Assembly (NCBI RefSeq): GCF_007748035.1
Contig: NZ_CP036278.1
Location: 6,386,001 to 6,450,000, forward strand
Reading direction: 5' to 3'
Length of the DNA stretch: 64,000 bases
Source of the DNA: Aeoliella mucimassa
GTDB taxonomy: Bacteria > Planctomycetota > Planctomycetia > Pirellulales > Lacipirellulaceae
In this document: one piece after another, positions 32,725 through 41,638 of the stretch
Position numbering within the stretch: the first letter of the stretch is position 1
Layout of the letters: every line of letters starts with the position of its first letter
Notes under the pieces: model-generated
Database searches by the model: none
The model's input: only the letters and a program-made list of their open reading frames with translations
Told to the model about the DNA's origin: nothing
Position numbers and translations under genes: made by a program

Positions 32725-34923
32725 TTAGTCGAGATAGAGGAACGGGTTGGCATTGAACATCGCGCGACCGAAAGCGGGCAGCCCATGCGTTTCCACCAGT
32801 CGCACGGCCGCTTCGGCCTCGTCGGGGGCAGGGGGGCGGGCGAACGCCAGCTCGAAGGCGAGCGCGACTTGCTCGTGGGGGTCCTCGCTCGCGGCGGCGA
32901 GTCGCTCGGCCAGGGCTTCCGACATTTTGAGCGTGAAGTCGTGGTTCAAGAGCGTGAGCGCCTGCAGCGGCGTCGTGGTGCTCGAGCGGCGCGGCACCGC
33001 GAACGCGCAGTCGGGCGCATCGAACTCGGTCATCAAATCGATTTGCGTCGCCCGCGCGCGATGCTGATACACCGAGCGACGATAGGTCTCGGGGCCATGC
33101 ACGTCGAGCGGGTGATAGGTGGCCACGTTGTCCTGCACGTAACGGAAGAGCCGGAAACCGGGCCCACCCATCTGTGGGTCGAGCTCTCCGGCCACGGCCA
33201 GCATGGCGTCGCGGATTTCCTCGGCCGCCAACCGCCGCGGCGGGTATCGCCAGAGCAGGGTCGAGTCGCCATCCACCTGAGCCATCGCGGGGCGGTACTC
33301 GCTCGATTGACGATACGTGGCCGACAGCATGATTTGCTTATGCAGCGGCTTGAGGTGCCAGCCGTTGGTGCGAAGTTCGCTGGCCAGCCAGTCGAGTAGC
33401 TCGGGATGGGTGGGCTCGCCGCCGAGGAAGCCAAAGTCGCTCGGCGTGGCGACGATGCCGCGACCGAAATGGCCTTGCCATAAGCGATTCACCACCACCC
33501 GCACCGGCAGCGGATTGTCGTCGGCCACGAGCCAGTCGGCCAGCGCCTGGCGGCGGTCGGCTTCTGGCGAGTCGCTCGCCAACTGGTAGGTGCTGGCCGC
33601 TTTGATGCCCGACGGACTAGCCGGCTGCACCAGGCTGCCGAGTTGCTGAGGGCTACCGCCGCCGAAGACATGGAACGGGCCATTCGCGGGATGGTAATGC
33701 CCCTTCCAAGGCTCCGGCGTCTCGCTCACAGCGCGGTTCTCGCTGCCGAGCGAATCGACGTTGTGCGTCACGCCGGCAAACGTGGCGTACATCTGGTAGT
33801 AGTCACGCTGCGAGATAGGATCGAACTTGTGATCATGGCAACGGCTGCAACCAACGGTCATGCCGAGGAACGCTTCGCTGGTGGTGCGAATCATCTCGTC
33901 GATGGTGTTCGCGCGAATCTGCGCTGCCGCAGCGGCATCCTGATTGCCGACGTTGTCGTACGGGCCGCAGACCAGGAACGTGGCCCCCATCGCCGCGGCG
34001 GGATCGTCGGCCGCCATCGTATCGCCGGCCAGGTGCTCGCGGATGAATTGATCGAATGGTTTGTCGTTGTTGAACGAGCGAATCACGTAGTCGCGGAACG
34101 GCCAGACGTTCACGTGAATCACGTTACGCTCGAAGCCGTTGCTCTCGCCGAAGCGAATGACATCGAGCCATCGACGGCCCCATTGCTCGCCATAGTGTGG
34201 CGAAGCGAGCAGGCGGTCGATGAGCGACTCGTACGCGGCGTCGCCCACCTTGCCAGCCTGGCCAGTCTCTTGCTGGCATTCTGCGACAAACTGCGCGACC
34301 TCTTCTGGCGTCGGCGGTAGCCCCAGCAGATCGAACTTCGCCCGCCGCAGGAGAGTCACTGGGTCGGCAGGGGGCGACGGAGTAAGCTCCGCCGCAGCGA
34401 GCCGGCGATAGACGAAGTGATCGATCGGGCTCTGCTGCCATTCGGCAGGTGCTTGGCTGCCAGGAACTTGCGGCTTGGCGATCGGCTGCAGCGACCACCA
34501 ATCGTAGCCCGCTCGCTTGTCGGTGGTGCGGGCGAGAGGGTCGAGCGGCTGCGGCGGATAGTACGCCCCTTGCTCGATCCATCGCTTGATTGCAGTGACT
34601 TCGTCCTCCGACAGCGGTTTGTCGGGGGGCATTTGCCCGCTCGACACGTAGTCGTACAGCAGGCTATCGCTCGCGCTCGACGGGGCCACGGCCGGGCCGC
34701 TATCGCCGCCGGCGAGTAGTTGCTCGCGGGTTCGCAGATCGAGCCCCGCCTGGCCCGATTCGCCATGGCAACTCAAGCATCGGGCGAGCAGCACTGGCTC
34801 GACCTGTTGGTGGAACTGCGCGGCCCCCGACGGAGCTTCCTCCTCTTGCGCGAAGCCGGTTGCGACGACGCAGCCGAACGCCATCGCCCCGAATGCCAAC
34901 GTAAGTAATCCTACGCGCTTCAT
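32725..34923 (-). CDS. Planctomycete cytochrome c - DUF1549 - DUF1553 protein
   Basis: 732 residues with a signal peptide (LLTLAFGAMAFGCVVATGFA). The N-terminal planctomycete cytochrome c motif has LARCLSCHGE (CxxCH near 53-57). DUF1549 follows (about 155-370), including RRAKFDLLGLPPTPEEVAQF, GEQWGRRWLDVIRFGESNGF and a second CxxCH in VGCSRCHDHKFD. The C-terminal DUF1553 (about 470-710) has VRVVVNRLWQGHFGRGIV and RRLAAEEIRDAMLAVAG. It is probably a periplasmic haem protein, and the exact reaction is unknown. It is the first gene of a pair with the DUF1501 gene. The usual length for this fusion in planctomycetes is higher (700-1,100 residues), so it is at the short end. Confidence 0.92.
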   Translation of the reverse strand: MKRVGLLTLAFGAMAFGCVVATGFAQEEEAPSGAAQFHQQVEPVLLARCLSCHGESGQAGLDLRTREQLLAGGDSGPAVAPSSASDSLLYDYVSSGQMPPDKPLSEDEVTAIKRWIEQGAYYPPQPLDPLARTTDKRAGYDWWSLQPIAKPQVPGSQAPAEWQQSPIDHFVYRRLAAAELTPSPPADPVTLLRRAKFDLLGLPPTPEEVAQFVAECQQETGQAGKVGDAAYESLIDRLLASPHYGEQWGRRWLDVIRFGESNGFERNVIHVNVWPFRDYVIRSFNNDKPFDQFIREHLAGDTMAADDPAAAMGATFLVCGPYDNVGNQDAAAAAQIRANTIDEMIRTTSEAFLGMTVGCSRCHDHKFDPISQRDYYQMYATFAGVTHNVDSLGSENRAVSETPEPWKGHYHPANGPFHVFGGGSPQQLGSLVQPASPSGIKAASTYQLASDSPEADRRQALADWLVADDNPLPVRVVVNRLWQGHFGRGIVATPSDFGFLGGEPTHPELLDWLASELRTNGWHLKPLHKQIMLSATYRQSSEYRPAMAQVDGDSTLLWRYPPRRLAAEEIRDAMLAVAGELDPQMGGPGFRLFRYVQDNVATYHPLDVHGPETYRRSVYQHRARATQIDLMTEFDAPDCAFAVPRRSSTTTPLQALTLLNHDFTLKMSEALAERLAAASEDPHEQVALAFELAFARPPAPDEAEAAVRLVETHGLPAFGRAMFNANPFLYLD

Positions 34924-35008
34924 GCGGCCGCCCTCCCGTGTTAGAGAACTTTTGCCACATCGTAACGGCGGGACGCGTCGATCGCAAAGAAATTCGCGTT
35001 GCCTGGGG

Positions 35009-36286
35009 TTACTCTTTGAGTTGGAACAACCGCCGTAATGCGTCGAGCAGGCTGCTGTGATTATCCGACTCGGCTTCGTCGCGGAGCGATTTCATCGGCG
35101 GGTGCAACAGCTTGTTGACGAGCCGATCGGCGAAGCGCGTGATTTCTTCGCGGGTTACCTCGTCGACGTCGCCGAGCTTATTCATCAGCCGAGTGAGTTC
35201 CGCCTGCTTTACCACATCCCACTCGTCGCGCAACTGCACAATCAGCGGCGAGCTGACCTGCATGCGTGTGTCGGTGAGAAACCGCGCGGTCTCCTCGCCG
35301 ATAATCCGCTCGGCCTTCGGCATCTCGCGCTGGCGGTTCTTACGATTCTGATCGCAGGCGGCTGCCAGGTCGTCGATCGAGTAAAGGTACGTGGCCAGTT
35401 CGTCGCCAATGGTCGGTTCGAAATCGCGGGGCATGGCGAGGTCCAGGATAAACAGCGGGCGCTGCTTGCGTTGATTAATGATTTGCTGGCGGTAGTAATC
35501 GAGCGTCACGATCGGATGCCCGGCCGCGGTGGTCGAGATCACCAGGTCGGCCTGGATGAGCTGCTGGTGCAACTCGCCCCAAGTGGCGGCTTTGCCGTTC
35601 CAAGTGGCCGCGAGGCTTTCGGCCCGCTTGTGGTCGCGGTTGAGAATGGTGAATCGCCGCGCGCCGGAGTCGCGGAGGTAGCGCAGGGTTTCGTCGGCCA
35701 TTTCGCCGGCGCCGATTACCAGCACTTCTTTGTCGTCGAACCGCTCGAAAATGCGGCTGGCAAAATCGGCAATCGCCACGCTGGGGATGCTCACTCGATG
35801 GCGGTGCAGGGCGGTCTCGCTGGCCACCCGGCGGGCCACGCGAAGCGCTGCTTGGAAGCAGCCATGCATGTGCGGGCCGGCCGAACCTAGCTCGCAAGCC
35901 AGCTCGTAAGCCGATTTGACCTGGGCCAAGATTTGCGGCTCGCCAACCACCATGCTGTCGAGGCTGGCTGCGACGCGAAACAGGTGCTCGACCACCGCTC
36001 GACCGTCGAGCGACACCAGTTCGCTAGCGACCTGGTCGACCGGAATCGAATGGAAGGCAGCCAGGTACTCGGCCAGGGCTGAGTCGGTGGGGGCCGGCGC
36101 GCCGTCGAGTCCGGCCGCGTAGAACTCGGTGCGGTTGCAAGTCGACAGCAACACCGCTTCCACGCCAGGATGGGCCTGGTGCCAGGCGGTCAAAGCATCG
36201 GCCGCCTCGGTTGGGGTGAACGCCAGTTGCTCGCGGATGGCGATCGATGTCTTGTGATGCGAGCAACCCACCATGCGAAGGTTCAT
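35009..36286 (-). CDS. hemA: Glutamyl-tRNA reductase
   Basis: 425 residues from the ATG at 36286. This start gives an ATGA overlap with the hemX stop and places the catalytic Cys of STCNRTEFY at residue 50, as in well-known HemA proteins. Other marks are GCSHHKTSIAIREQLAF at the N-terminus, SALGSAGPHMHGCFQAALRV-like substrate residues, the NADPH-binding VIGAGEMADETLRYL, and a C-terminal dimerisation helix bundle ending near LRRLFQLKE. It reduces glutamyl-tRNA to glutamate semialdehyde, the first step of C5 tetrapyrrole synthesis. Pairing with a hemX/ccsA-like gene is a familiar arrangement. Confidence 0.95.
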   Translation of the reverse strand: MNLRMVGCSHHKTSIAIREQLAFTPTEAADALTAWHQAHPGVEAVLLSTCNRTEFYAAGLDGAPAPTDSALAEYLAAFHSIPVDQVASELVSLDGRAVVEHLFRVAASLDSMVVGEPQILAQVKSAYELACELGSAGPHMHGCFQAALRVARRVASETALHRHRVSIPSVAIADFASRIFERFDDKEVLVIGAGEMADETLRYLRDSGARRFTILNRDHKRAESLAATWNGKAATWGELHQQLIQADLVISTTAAGHPIVTLDYYRQQIINQRKQRPLFILDLAMPRDFEPTIGDELATYLYSIDDLAAACDQNRKNRQREMPKAERIIGEETARFLTDTRMQVSSPLIVQLRDEWDVVKQAELTRLMNKLGDVDEVTREEITRFADRLVNKLLHPPMKSLRDEAESDNHSSLLDALRRLFQLKE

Positions 36287-37173
36287 TGCCAAACCTCCCC
36301 GCTGGTGGTGCGATCGGCCGCGGTGCTCAATTGCGCGGTGGTATCGCGCGGGGGTGGGCTACCATGGATCGCATTGGAGCTAAACACGATGAGCGTAATC
36401 ACCAGGAACCCAAACGACGCTAACGTTAAGTAGGCCACTTTGCGCCCCACGCGAGCCGAGGGATACACCATGCGAAACAGTTCCGCAGCGACAAGCCACA
36501 GCAGCATGAACAACAGACTAAGCACCACCGGGTCGGCAAGCAAACGATAATTCGCCTCGCCGCCATGCACGATTCGGCTGAGTATGAGTCCGCTGATGAA
36601 CCCACCTGCGACGAGAATGGCCGACAGGCCGAGCGCGCGGCTATTGGTTCGCTCGAGCCATTCGAGGCTTGGCAATTGGAACTCGCGCGACGAGGGCACC
36701 TTACGTTTGAGTCGCCAGCTTTGGATCAGGTACATCAGCCCCGCCAGGAAGCCCACGCACACGGTCACCGTGGCCAGCATCATGAACACGCCATGCAGGT
36801 TGCTCCACAGTTTCGACGCTTGCTGCGCAGCGAATGGTTCGTGGCTGGCCCCTTCGCCGATGGCAATCACTAGTAGCACCAGTGGCAACACAAACAGCCC
36901 CATCGCGGTATTCGGGGCGGTGAACACCACCCATAGGTACGAGGCCGCTAGCACCCAGGCGACCACCAGGTACCAGTTTTCGGGGCTGCCGAGTATGGCG
37001 ACGTCGTCCATCGAATGGCTGGCCAGGAACCACGAGTGGGCGACCAATCCGGCCACGGCCATCACGACCATCGCCAGGCGGTGCCAGCCAAAGCGCACCC
37101 ACAGCCCGGCTACTTCCAGGGCCAAGGCCACCGCGTAGCTAGCGACAAAACAGAAGACGGTCACACCGGACAT
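36283..37173 (-). CDS. HemX/CcsA-type cytochrome c assembly membrane protein
   Basis: 296 residues from the ATG at 37173; an upstream in-frame extension to 37344 is hydrophilic and rejected. About eight membrane helices are seen. The haem-handling core resembles CcsA/ResC/HemX, with HGVFMMLATVTVCVGFLAGL (about 160-180) and HGG and PVVLSLLFMLLWLVAAELF later. The tryptophan-rich WWD motif of true cytochrome c synthases is not clear, which favours the HemX role of controlling HemA level. It is translationally coupled to hemA through ATGA at 36283-36286. Confidence 0.85.
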   Translation of the reverse strand: MSGVTVFCFVASYAVALALEVAGLWVRFGWHRLAMVVMAVAGLVAHSWFLASHSMDDVAILGSPENWYLVVAWVLAASYLWVVFTAPNTAMGLFVLPLVLLVIAIGEGASHEPFAAQQASKLWSNLHGVFMMLATVTVCVGFLAGLMYLIQSWRLKRKVPSSREFQLPSLEWLERTNSRALGLSAILVAGGFISGLILSRIVHGGEANYRLLADPVVLSLLFMLLWLVAAELFRMVYPSARVGRKVAYLTLASFGFLVITLIVFSSNAIHGSPPPRDTTAQLSTAADRTTSGEVWQ

Positions 37174-37434
37174 GGATCTTACCACTCGAATCACTCGGAA
37201 ATCGTCGAATATTGTAGTATCGGCGGGCGAAGGCTGGTTTTCAATGTTCGGGCTCCAGAGGTCGTAAAACCCGCGAGTTTCAGGCCACTCGCCTGGCACG
37301 GCACTCCAAGCAAACCGTCGGCACGACGAACCTCCCTTACGCACTCGAATCTTTAACTTTCACCCAGTCGCCAGCAGTGGCTATACTCTAGCTTAAGCCT
37401 TTGGTTTTACGGTTTTTGGGGAATTCCTGACGCG
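37174..37434. other. Divergent intergenic region, hemX / rhomboid
   Basis: 261 bases between divergent starts. No gene or hairpin stands out. Promoters for hemX-hemA and for the rhomboid gene must lie here. Confidence 0.4.
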
Positions 37435-38643
37435 ATGCTCCTACCAATTTCGACCGACGCACCAGTTTACCACTGGCCATACGCGACGATTGGGCTCATC
37501 GTGGCCAACGTGCTGGCTTTCCCGCTGTTTCACTCCCTGATCGCGACGATTGGGGGCGACACCACAGATCCGGCCGACGCGGAACACGCAGCGCAACTGC
37601 TCTACTGGCTGATTCTCGTCCACGGCGACCTGAACCCCGTGCAGTGGGTCACCAGCCTGTTCATGCACGGAGGCTTCATGCATCTGCTGACCAATATGGT
37701 CTTCCTGTGGGTGTTCGGCCTGATTGTCGAAGGCAAAGTCGGCTGGGCCCGGTTCCTTGGCTTGTACCTTGGCATCGGCGTTCTGCAGTCGGCTTTCACT
37801 CAGTTTGCGACGCTCGCGTCGACCAACGACAACGTTTCGATCGGGGCCTCGTCGGCCATTGCCGGGCTCATGGCGATCTCCCTGATTTGGGCGCCGAGGA
37901 ATAACATCGACTGCCTGTACTGGTTTGGCTTCTTCATGGGCACCACCGAAATCGCGGTGTTCGTGCTCGCCTTGATCTACGCGACGATCGACTTGCTGTT
38001 TCTCGCAATCGAGATCGTCACGACCGGCGATATAATCGGCGGATTGCTGCACCCCATGGGGACCGTACTCGGTGCAATCGTCGGCATCGTGATGGTCAAG
38101 ATGAAACTGGTCGATTGCGAGGGCTTCGACCTGTTCCACGCCTGGAACGGAGCCGACCCGAATGCCGAGGTCGACTATAAGGAAGTCGACGCCCGGGTGG
38201 CGATCAAGAAAGAGGAAAGAGCGACCCAGCAACGACGCGACGCCCACCAGCAGATTCGCGAATACCTGGAAGAAGACAACGTGCGTGGGGCTGCAACGTT
38301 GTATCAAAAGCTCAAGCAACATGGCACTCATGTGGAGCTGGATCGCGAAGAGCTGATCGCGCTGGTCAAAGGACTTCATGAGCGCAAAGAGTGGGCGTTG
38401 TCGGCCCCGCTGATGTACGAATGGGTCGCTCGCTTTCCACAGGGCACCGACAACGTACGGCTGAAGTTGGCCCAGATCTGCGTGACCGCCCTGGAAAAAC
38501 CAGCCCGCGCGCTCGAAATCCTCCAGTCGCTCGACAGTTCGCAGCTCCCGCCCGAAAAACAGGCGATGGCACGCAAAATCGTCGCGAAGGCCCACCAATT
38601 GCAAGCCGAAGGGGTGTACGAGCTCGACGACGAAAGCTGGTAA
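37435..38643 (+). CDS. Rhomboid-family intramembrane serine protease with C-terminal helical tail
   Basis: 402 residues. Six or more helices occupy residues 15-225. Motifs are FMHGGFMHLLTNMVFLWVFG (about 77-96, with the rhomboid HxxxN), the nucleophile region SIGASSAIAG (about 134-143, GxSx with Ser) and the partner His in GGLLHPMGTVLGA (about 202-214). The last 170 residues are soluble, helical and TPR-like (ALEKPARALEILQSLD), which is an addition to the basic rhomboid fold. Rhomboids cut transmembrane substrates, and the tail may select them. It precedes the zinc protease-RimK-AstE genes on the same strand with a 121-base gap. Confidence 0.9.
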   Translation: MLLPISTDAPVYHWPYATIGLIVANVLAFPLFHSLIATIGGDTTDPADAEHAAQLLYWLILVHGDLNPVQWVTSLFMHGGFMHLLTNMVFLWVFGLIVEGKVGWARFLGLYLGIGVLQSAFTQFATLASTNDNVSIGASSAIAGLMAISLIWAPRNNIDCLYWFGFFMGTTEIAVFVLALIYATIDLLFLAIEIVTTGDIIGGLLHPMGTVLGAIVGIVMVKMKLVDCEGFDLFHAWNGADPNAEVDYKEVDARVAIKKEERATQQRRDAHQQIREYLEEDNVRGAATLYQKLKQHGTHVELDREELIALVKGLHERKEWALSAPLMYEWVARFPQGTDNVRLKLAQICVTALEKPARALEILQSLDSSQLPPEKQAMARKIVAKAHQLQAEGVYELDDESW

Positions 38644-38764
38644 TACCGGGCTCGACGAATCTCCCCCGGGTGGGCAATAATCGCCGACTGTCAATAATAC
38701 GAGTAGCTATGGACAGTTTCTCCCCCACTCAACAGAACCGACGAGCCTTGTTTCGACGGGATGG

Positions 38765-39292
38765 ATGAATAGTCGCGTGAAAAAAATCGATCCACGACAA
38801 CTACCCATCATCGGATGGCGGGAATGGGTAGCGCTGCCAGAGCTGGGGGTGTCGACCATCAAGGCCAAGATCGATACGGGGGCTCGCTCCAGTAGCTTGC
38901 ATGCCTTCGATATGGTGACCTTCGAGCGAGATGGTCAGCCGTTTGTGCGTTTCAAGGTGCATCCGTTGCAGCGGAGCAGCAAAGAAACCATCGAAGTGGA
39001 GCACCCAGTGCTTGAGTTCCGCAAGGTACGCAGCTCCACCGGGCACGCCCAGCGGCGGCCGGTAATCGTGACTACCGTCGAGGCCGTGGGTCTAACCTGG
39101 CCAATCGAACTAACCTTGGCGAACCGCGACGCGATGGGCTTTCGCATGCTGCTCGGGCGCGAGGCCGTGCGGGGGCGGATGATCATCGACGCAGCCGGCA
39201 GCTTCTACGGAGGCAAACCAGCAGCAGTCGTCAAACGGAAAAAGCTTACCAAGAAAATTAAGAAGAAACGGCCAGATAAGAAGCCGGAATAA
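38765..39292 (+). CDS. RimK-associated ATP-dependent zinc protease family protein
   Basis: 175 residues. The signature IIGWREWVALPELGVSTIKA, then KIDTGARSSSLHAFD near 35-50, is typical of the retropepsin-like proteins (COG4067) encoded beside rimK. The DTGA motif corresponds to the aspartic-protease-type active-site loop. The C-terminus is a basic Lys-rich tail. Only 16 bases separate it from rimK, so the two are one operon. The family is often annotated as zinc protease although its fold is retropepsin-like, and the substrate is uncertain. Confidence 0.9.
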   Translation: MNSRVKKIDPRQLPIIGWREWVALPELGVSTIKAKIDTGARSSSLHAFDMVTFERDGQPFVRFKVHPLQRSSKETIEVEHPVLEFRKVRSSTGHAQRRPVIVTTVEAVGLTWPIELTLANRDAMGFRMLLGREAVRGRMIIDAAGSFYGGKPAAVVKRKKLTKKIKKKRPDKKPE

Positions 39293-39308
39293 CAGAGGTG
39301 AATCGCAC

Positions 39309-40517
39309 ATGAAACTTGGCATCCTTTCTCGCAATCGCCATTGCTACAGCACGCGCCGACTCCGCGAAGCCGCCGAGCAGCGCGGCCATAAGGTGCGGGT
39401 GCTTGATACCTTGAAGTTCGCTATCGACCTCGAGCAAGGCGAGCCCGACCTTTACTACCATCAGAAGCAGCTCAGCCATTACGATGCCGTGCTGCCGCGC
39501 ATCGGGGCATCGATCACCTACTTCGGCACCGCGGTGGTGCGCCAGTTCGAGCAGATGGACGTGTTCTGCGGCAACTCGTCGGCCGGCATCGCGAACTCGC
39601 GCGACAAGCTACGCTCGCTGCAAATCCTCAGCAAGCACCACATCGGAATCCCCGAAACCACGTTCGTTCGCGATAAGAAAGACGTGCTGCCAGCCATCGA
39701 ACGGGTGGGCGGCGCGCCGGTCATTATCAAGCTGCTCGAAGGCACTCAAGGCGTCGGCGTCATCCTGGCCGATTCGGTGAAAGTAGCCGAAGCGATTATC
39801 GAGACGCTGCAATCCGCGCGGCAAAGCGTGCTGGTACAGAAGTTCGTCGCCGAAAGCAAAGGCCGCGACGTGCGAGCGTTTGTGGTCGGCGATCGCGTGG
39901 TGGCCGCCATGCGGCGAGTCGCCCAAGGGCAAGAGTTCCGCAGCAACGTCCATCGCGGCGGTCGTACCGAGGTCGTGGAACTAGACGACGATTACAAGGC
40001 AACCGCCGTGCGGGCCGCCCAGATCATGGGACTTCGCGTCGCTGGCGTCGACATGCTCGAGAGCAACAGCGGCCCGCAAATCATGGAAGTCAACTCGTCG
40101 CCGGGATTGGAAGGGATCGAAACCTGTACGCAGCTCGACATCGCCGGAGCGGTGATCGACTACATTGCCGCCCAGGTCGACTTCCCCGAAATCGACCTGC
40201 GTCAGCGGCTGACCGTGAGTTCCGGCTACGGCGTGACCGAGATCCACATTCCCGAAGGCTCCGACTACGTCGGCAAAACCGTGCAAGAGTCGGGCCTGCG
40301 CGAAAAGGACATTAACGCACTTACACTCTACCGCGGGACGACCGTTATCCCCAATCCACGTGCCGACCGAGAGCTCGAAGCCGGCGACCGTTTGCTTTGC
40401 TTTGGTAAACTTGAACGCATGCGGGCGATGGTTCCCGAGCGTACCCGCCGTCGCCGACGGCCCAAAGTCAAAGACCTGCCACCGCAGGATGACCAATCGC
40501 ATGAGGACAAAGAATGA
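39309..40517 (+). CDS. rimK: RimK-type ATP-grasp ligase with C-terminal RCK_C-like domain
   Basis: 402 residues. The N-terminal 300 residues follow RimK: MKLGILSRNRHCYSTRRLRE, DAVLPRIGASITYFGTAVVR, the ATP-grasp loop VIIKLLEGTQGVGVILADS and the metal site IMEVNSSPGLEGIE. RimK adds glutamate residues to ribosomal protein S6 or makes poly-alpha-glutamate. The C-terminal 90 residues (ITPEGSDYVGKT-like start, ALTLYRGTTVIPNPRADREL, EAGDRLLCFGKLE) are an RCK_C/TrkA-C-like ligand-binding domain, not present in E. coli RimK (300 residues). This suggests allosteric control. The gene overlaps the next by ATGA. Confidence 0.92.
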   Translation: MKLGILSRNRHCYSTRRLREAAEQRGHKVRVLDTLKFAIDLEQGEPDLYYHQKQLSHYDAVLPRIGASITYFGTAVVRQFEQMDVFCGNSSAGIANSRDKLRSLQILSKHHIGIPETTFVRDKKDVLPAIERVGGAPVIIKLLEGTQGVGVILADSVKVAEAIIETLQSARQSVLVQKFVAESKGRDVRAFVVGDRVVAAMRRVAQGQEFRSNVHRGGRTEVVELDDDYKATAVRAAQIMGLRVAGVDMLESNSGPQIMEVNSSPGLEGIETCTQLDIAGAVIDYIAAQVDFPEIDLRQRLTVSSGYGVTEIHIPEGSDYVGKTVQESGLREKDINALTLYRGTTVIPNPRADRELEAGDRLLCFGKLERMRAMVPERTRRRRRPKVKDLPPQDDQSHEDKE

Positions 40518-41611
40518 AACACCCGCTGGTACCTAAATCGGTAGGCGACTGGAACGGTCAAGTGATCGAACCAGGCCAAACCGGTGACGTGAAACTGGCT
40601 GTTTCCGAAAGCTATAGCGGCATGACTGTCCGCATCCCGATTCACGTGCGTCGCAGCACCGAAGAGGGCCCCACGGTGTTTGTGACCGCCGCGCTTCATG
40701 GCGACGAGATCAATGGTACCGGTGCCATTCGACAGTTGATTCAAGACGAATCCCTGACACTCACCCGCGGTGCGCTGGTGCTCGTGCCGGTACTTAACAT
40801 CCTGGGCTTTGATCGCCACTCGCGATACTTGCCGGATCGCCGCGACTTGAACCGCTCGTTCCCCGGCTCGTCCGACGGCAGCCTGGCCAGTCGCATGGCT
40901 CGCACGGTGTTCGACGAAATCGTCGCCCGCGGCGATTACGGTATCGACTTCCATACCGCTGCAGTGCGTCGCACCAACTATCCCAACGTCCGCGGCGACT
41001 TGCAAATCCCCGAAGTCCGCCGCATCGCCGAGGCGTTTGGTTGCGACTTCATCGTCAACGGCAAAGGCCCCGCAGGTGCGTTCCGCCGCGAAGCGTGCGC
41101 GGCTGGTCGACCGAGCATCATCCTCGAAGGAGGCGAGGTCTGCAAAGTCGAACCAACCATCGTGCAGACCGCCGTGCGCGGCGTGCGGAACATCCTCATC
41201 GAACTCGAAATGCTCGACGAGCAGCCCGAGCGCCCCGACTACCAGGTGATCATCGAGAAAACCAAGTGGGTGCGAGCCGAACGCGGCGGCTTCCTGCAGT
41301 TTCATGTCCAACCGGGCGAGATGGTGCAGCAAGATCAGCCGCTCGCGACCAACACCAACCTGCTCGGCCGCGAACGCAGCGTGCTCGCTGCGCCGTTCGA
41401 TGGAGTCGTGATCGGCATGACCACGCTGCCGGCCGTCAGCCCTGGCGAGTCGGTTTGCCACCTTGGTCAGCTGCCCGATGGAGTCCGACCCAAACGCATC
41501 GACAAATTCCGCGCCAGCCAAGATAGCTGGGAAGGCAAAGTGGTCGACGACCTGGGAACCAACGTCATGGTCTTCGAACGCGACAACGAAAGCGAAAGCG
41601 AGCACCAATAA
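40514..41611 (+). CDS. Succinylglutamate desuccinylase / aspartoacylase family protein
   Basis: 365 residues. The zinc motif is HGDEINGTG (about 58-66, HxxE). GIDFHTAAVRRTNYPN supplies the third ligand and nearby catalytic residues, and PSIILEGGE contributes the catalytic Glu region. The C-terminal third has a beta-rich lipoyl-like segment (FLQFHVQPGEMVQQDQPLAT). The AstE/AspA family cleaves N-acyl amino acids, but members linked to rimK likely act on glutamate-modified products. It is the third gene of a zinc protease-RimK-AstE unit. Confidence 0.9.
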   Translation: MKHPLVPKSVGDWNGQVIEPGQTGDVKLAVSESYSGMTVRIPIHVRRSTEEGPTVFVTAALHGDEINGTGAIRQLIQDESLTLTRGALVLVPVLNILGFDRHSRYLPDRRDLNRSFPGSSDGSLASRMARTVFDEIVARGDYGIDFHTAAVRRTNYPNVRGDLQIPEVRRIAEAFGCDFIVNGKGPAGAFRREACAAGRPSIILEGGEVCKVEPTIVQTAVRGVRNILIELEMLDEQPERPDYQVIIEKTKWVRAERGGFLQFHVQPGEMVQQDQPLATNTNLLGRERSVLAAPFDGVVIGMTTLPAVSPGESVCHLGQLPDGVRPKRIDKFRASQDSWEGKVVDDLGTNVMVFERDNESESEHQ

Positions 41612-41638
41612 ACACGGCCGAGCAAACGACCCGCGAGC

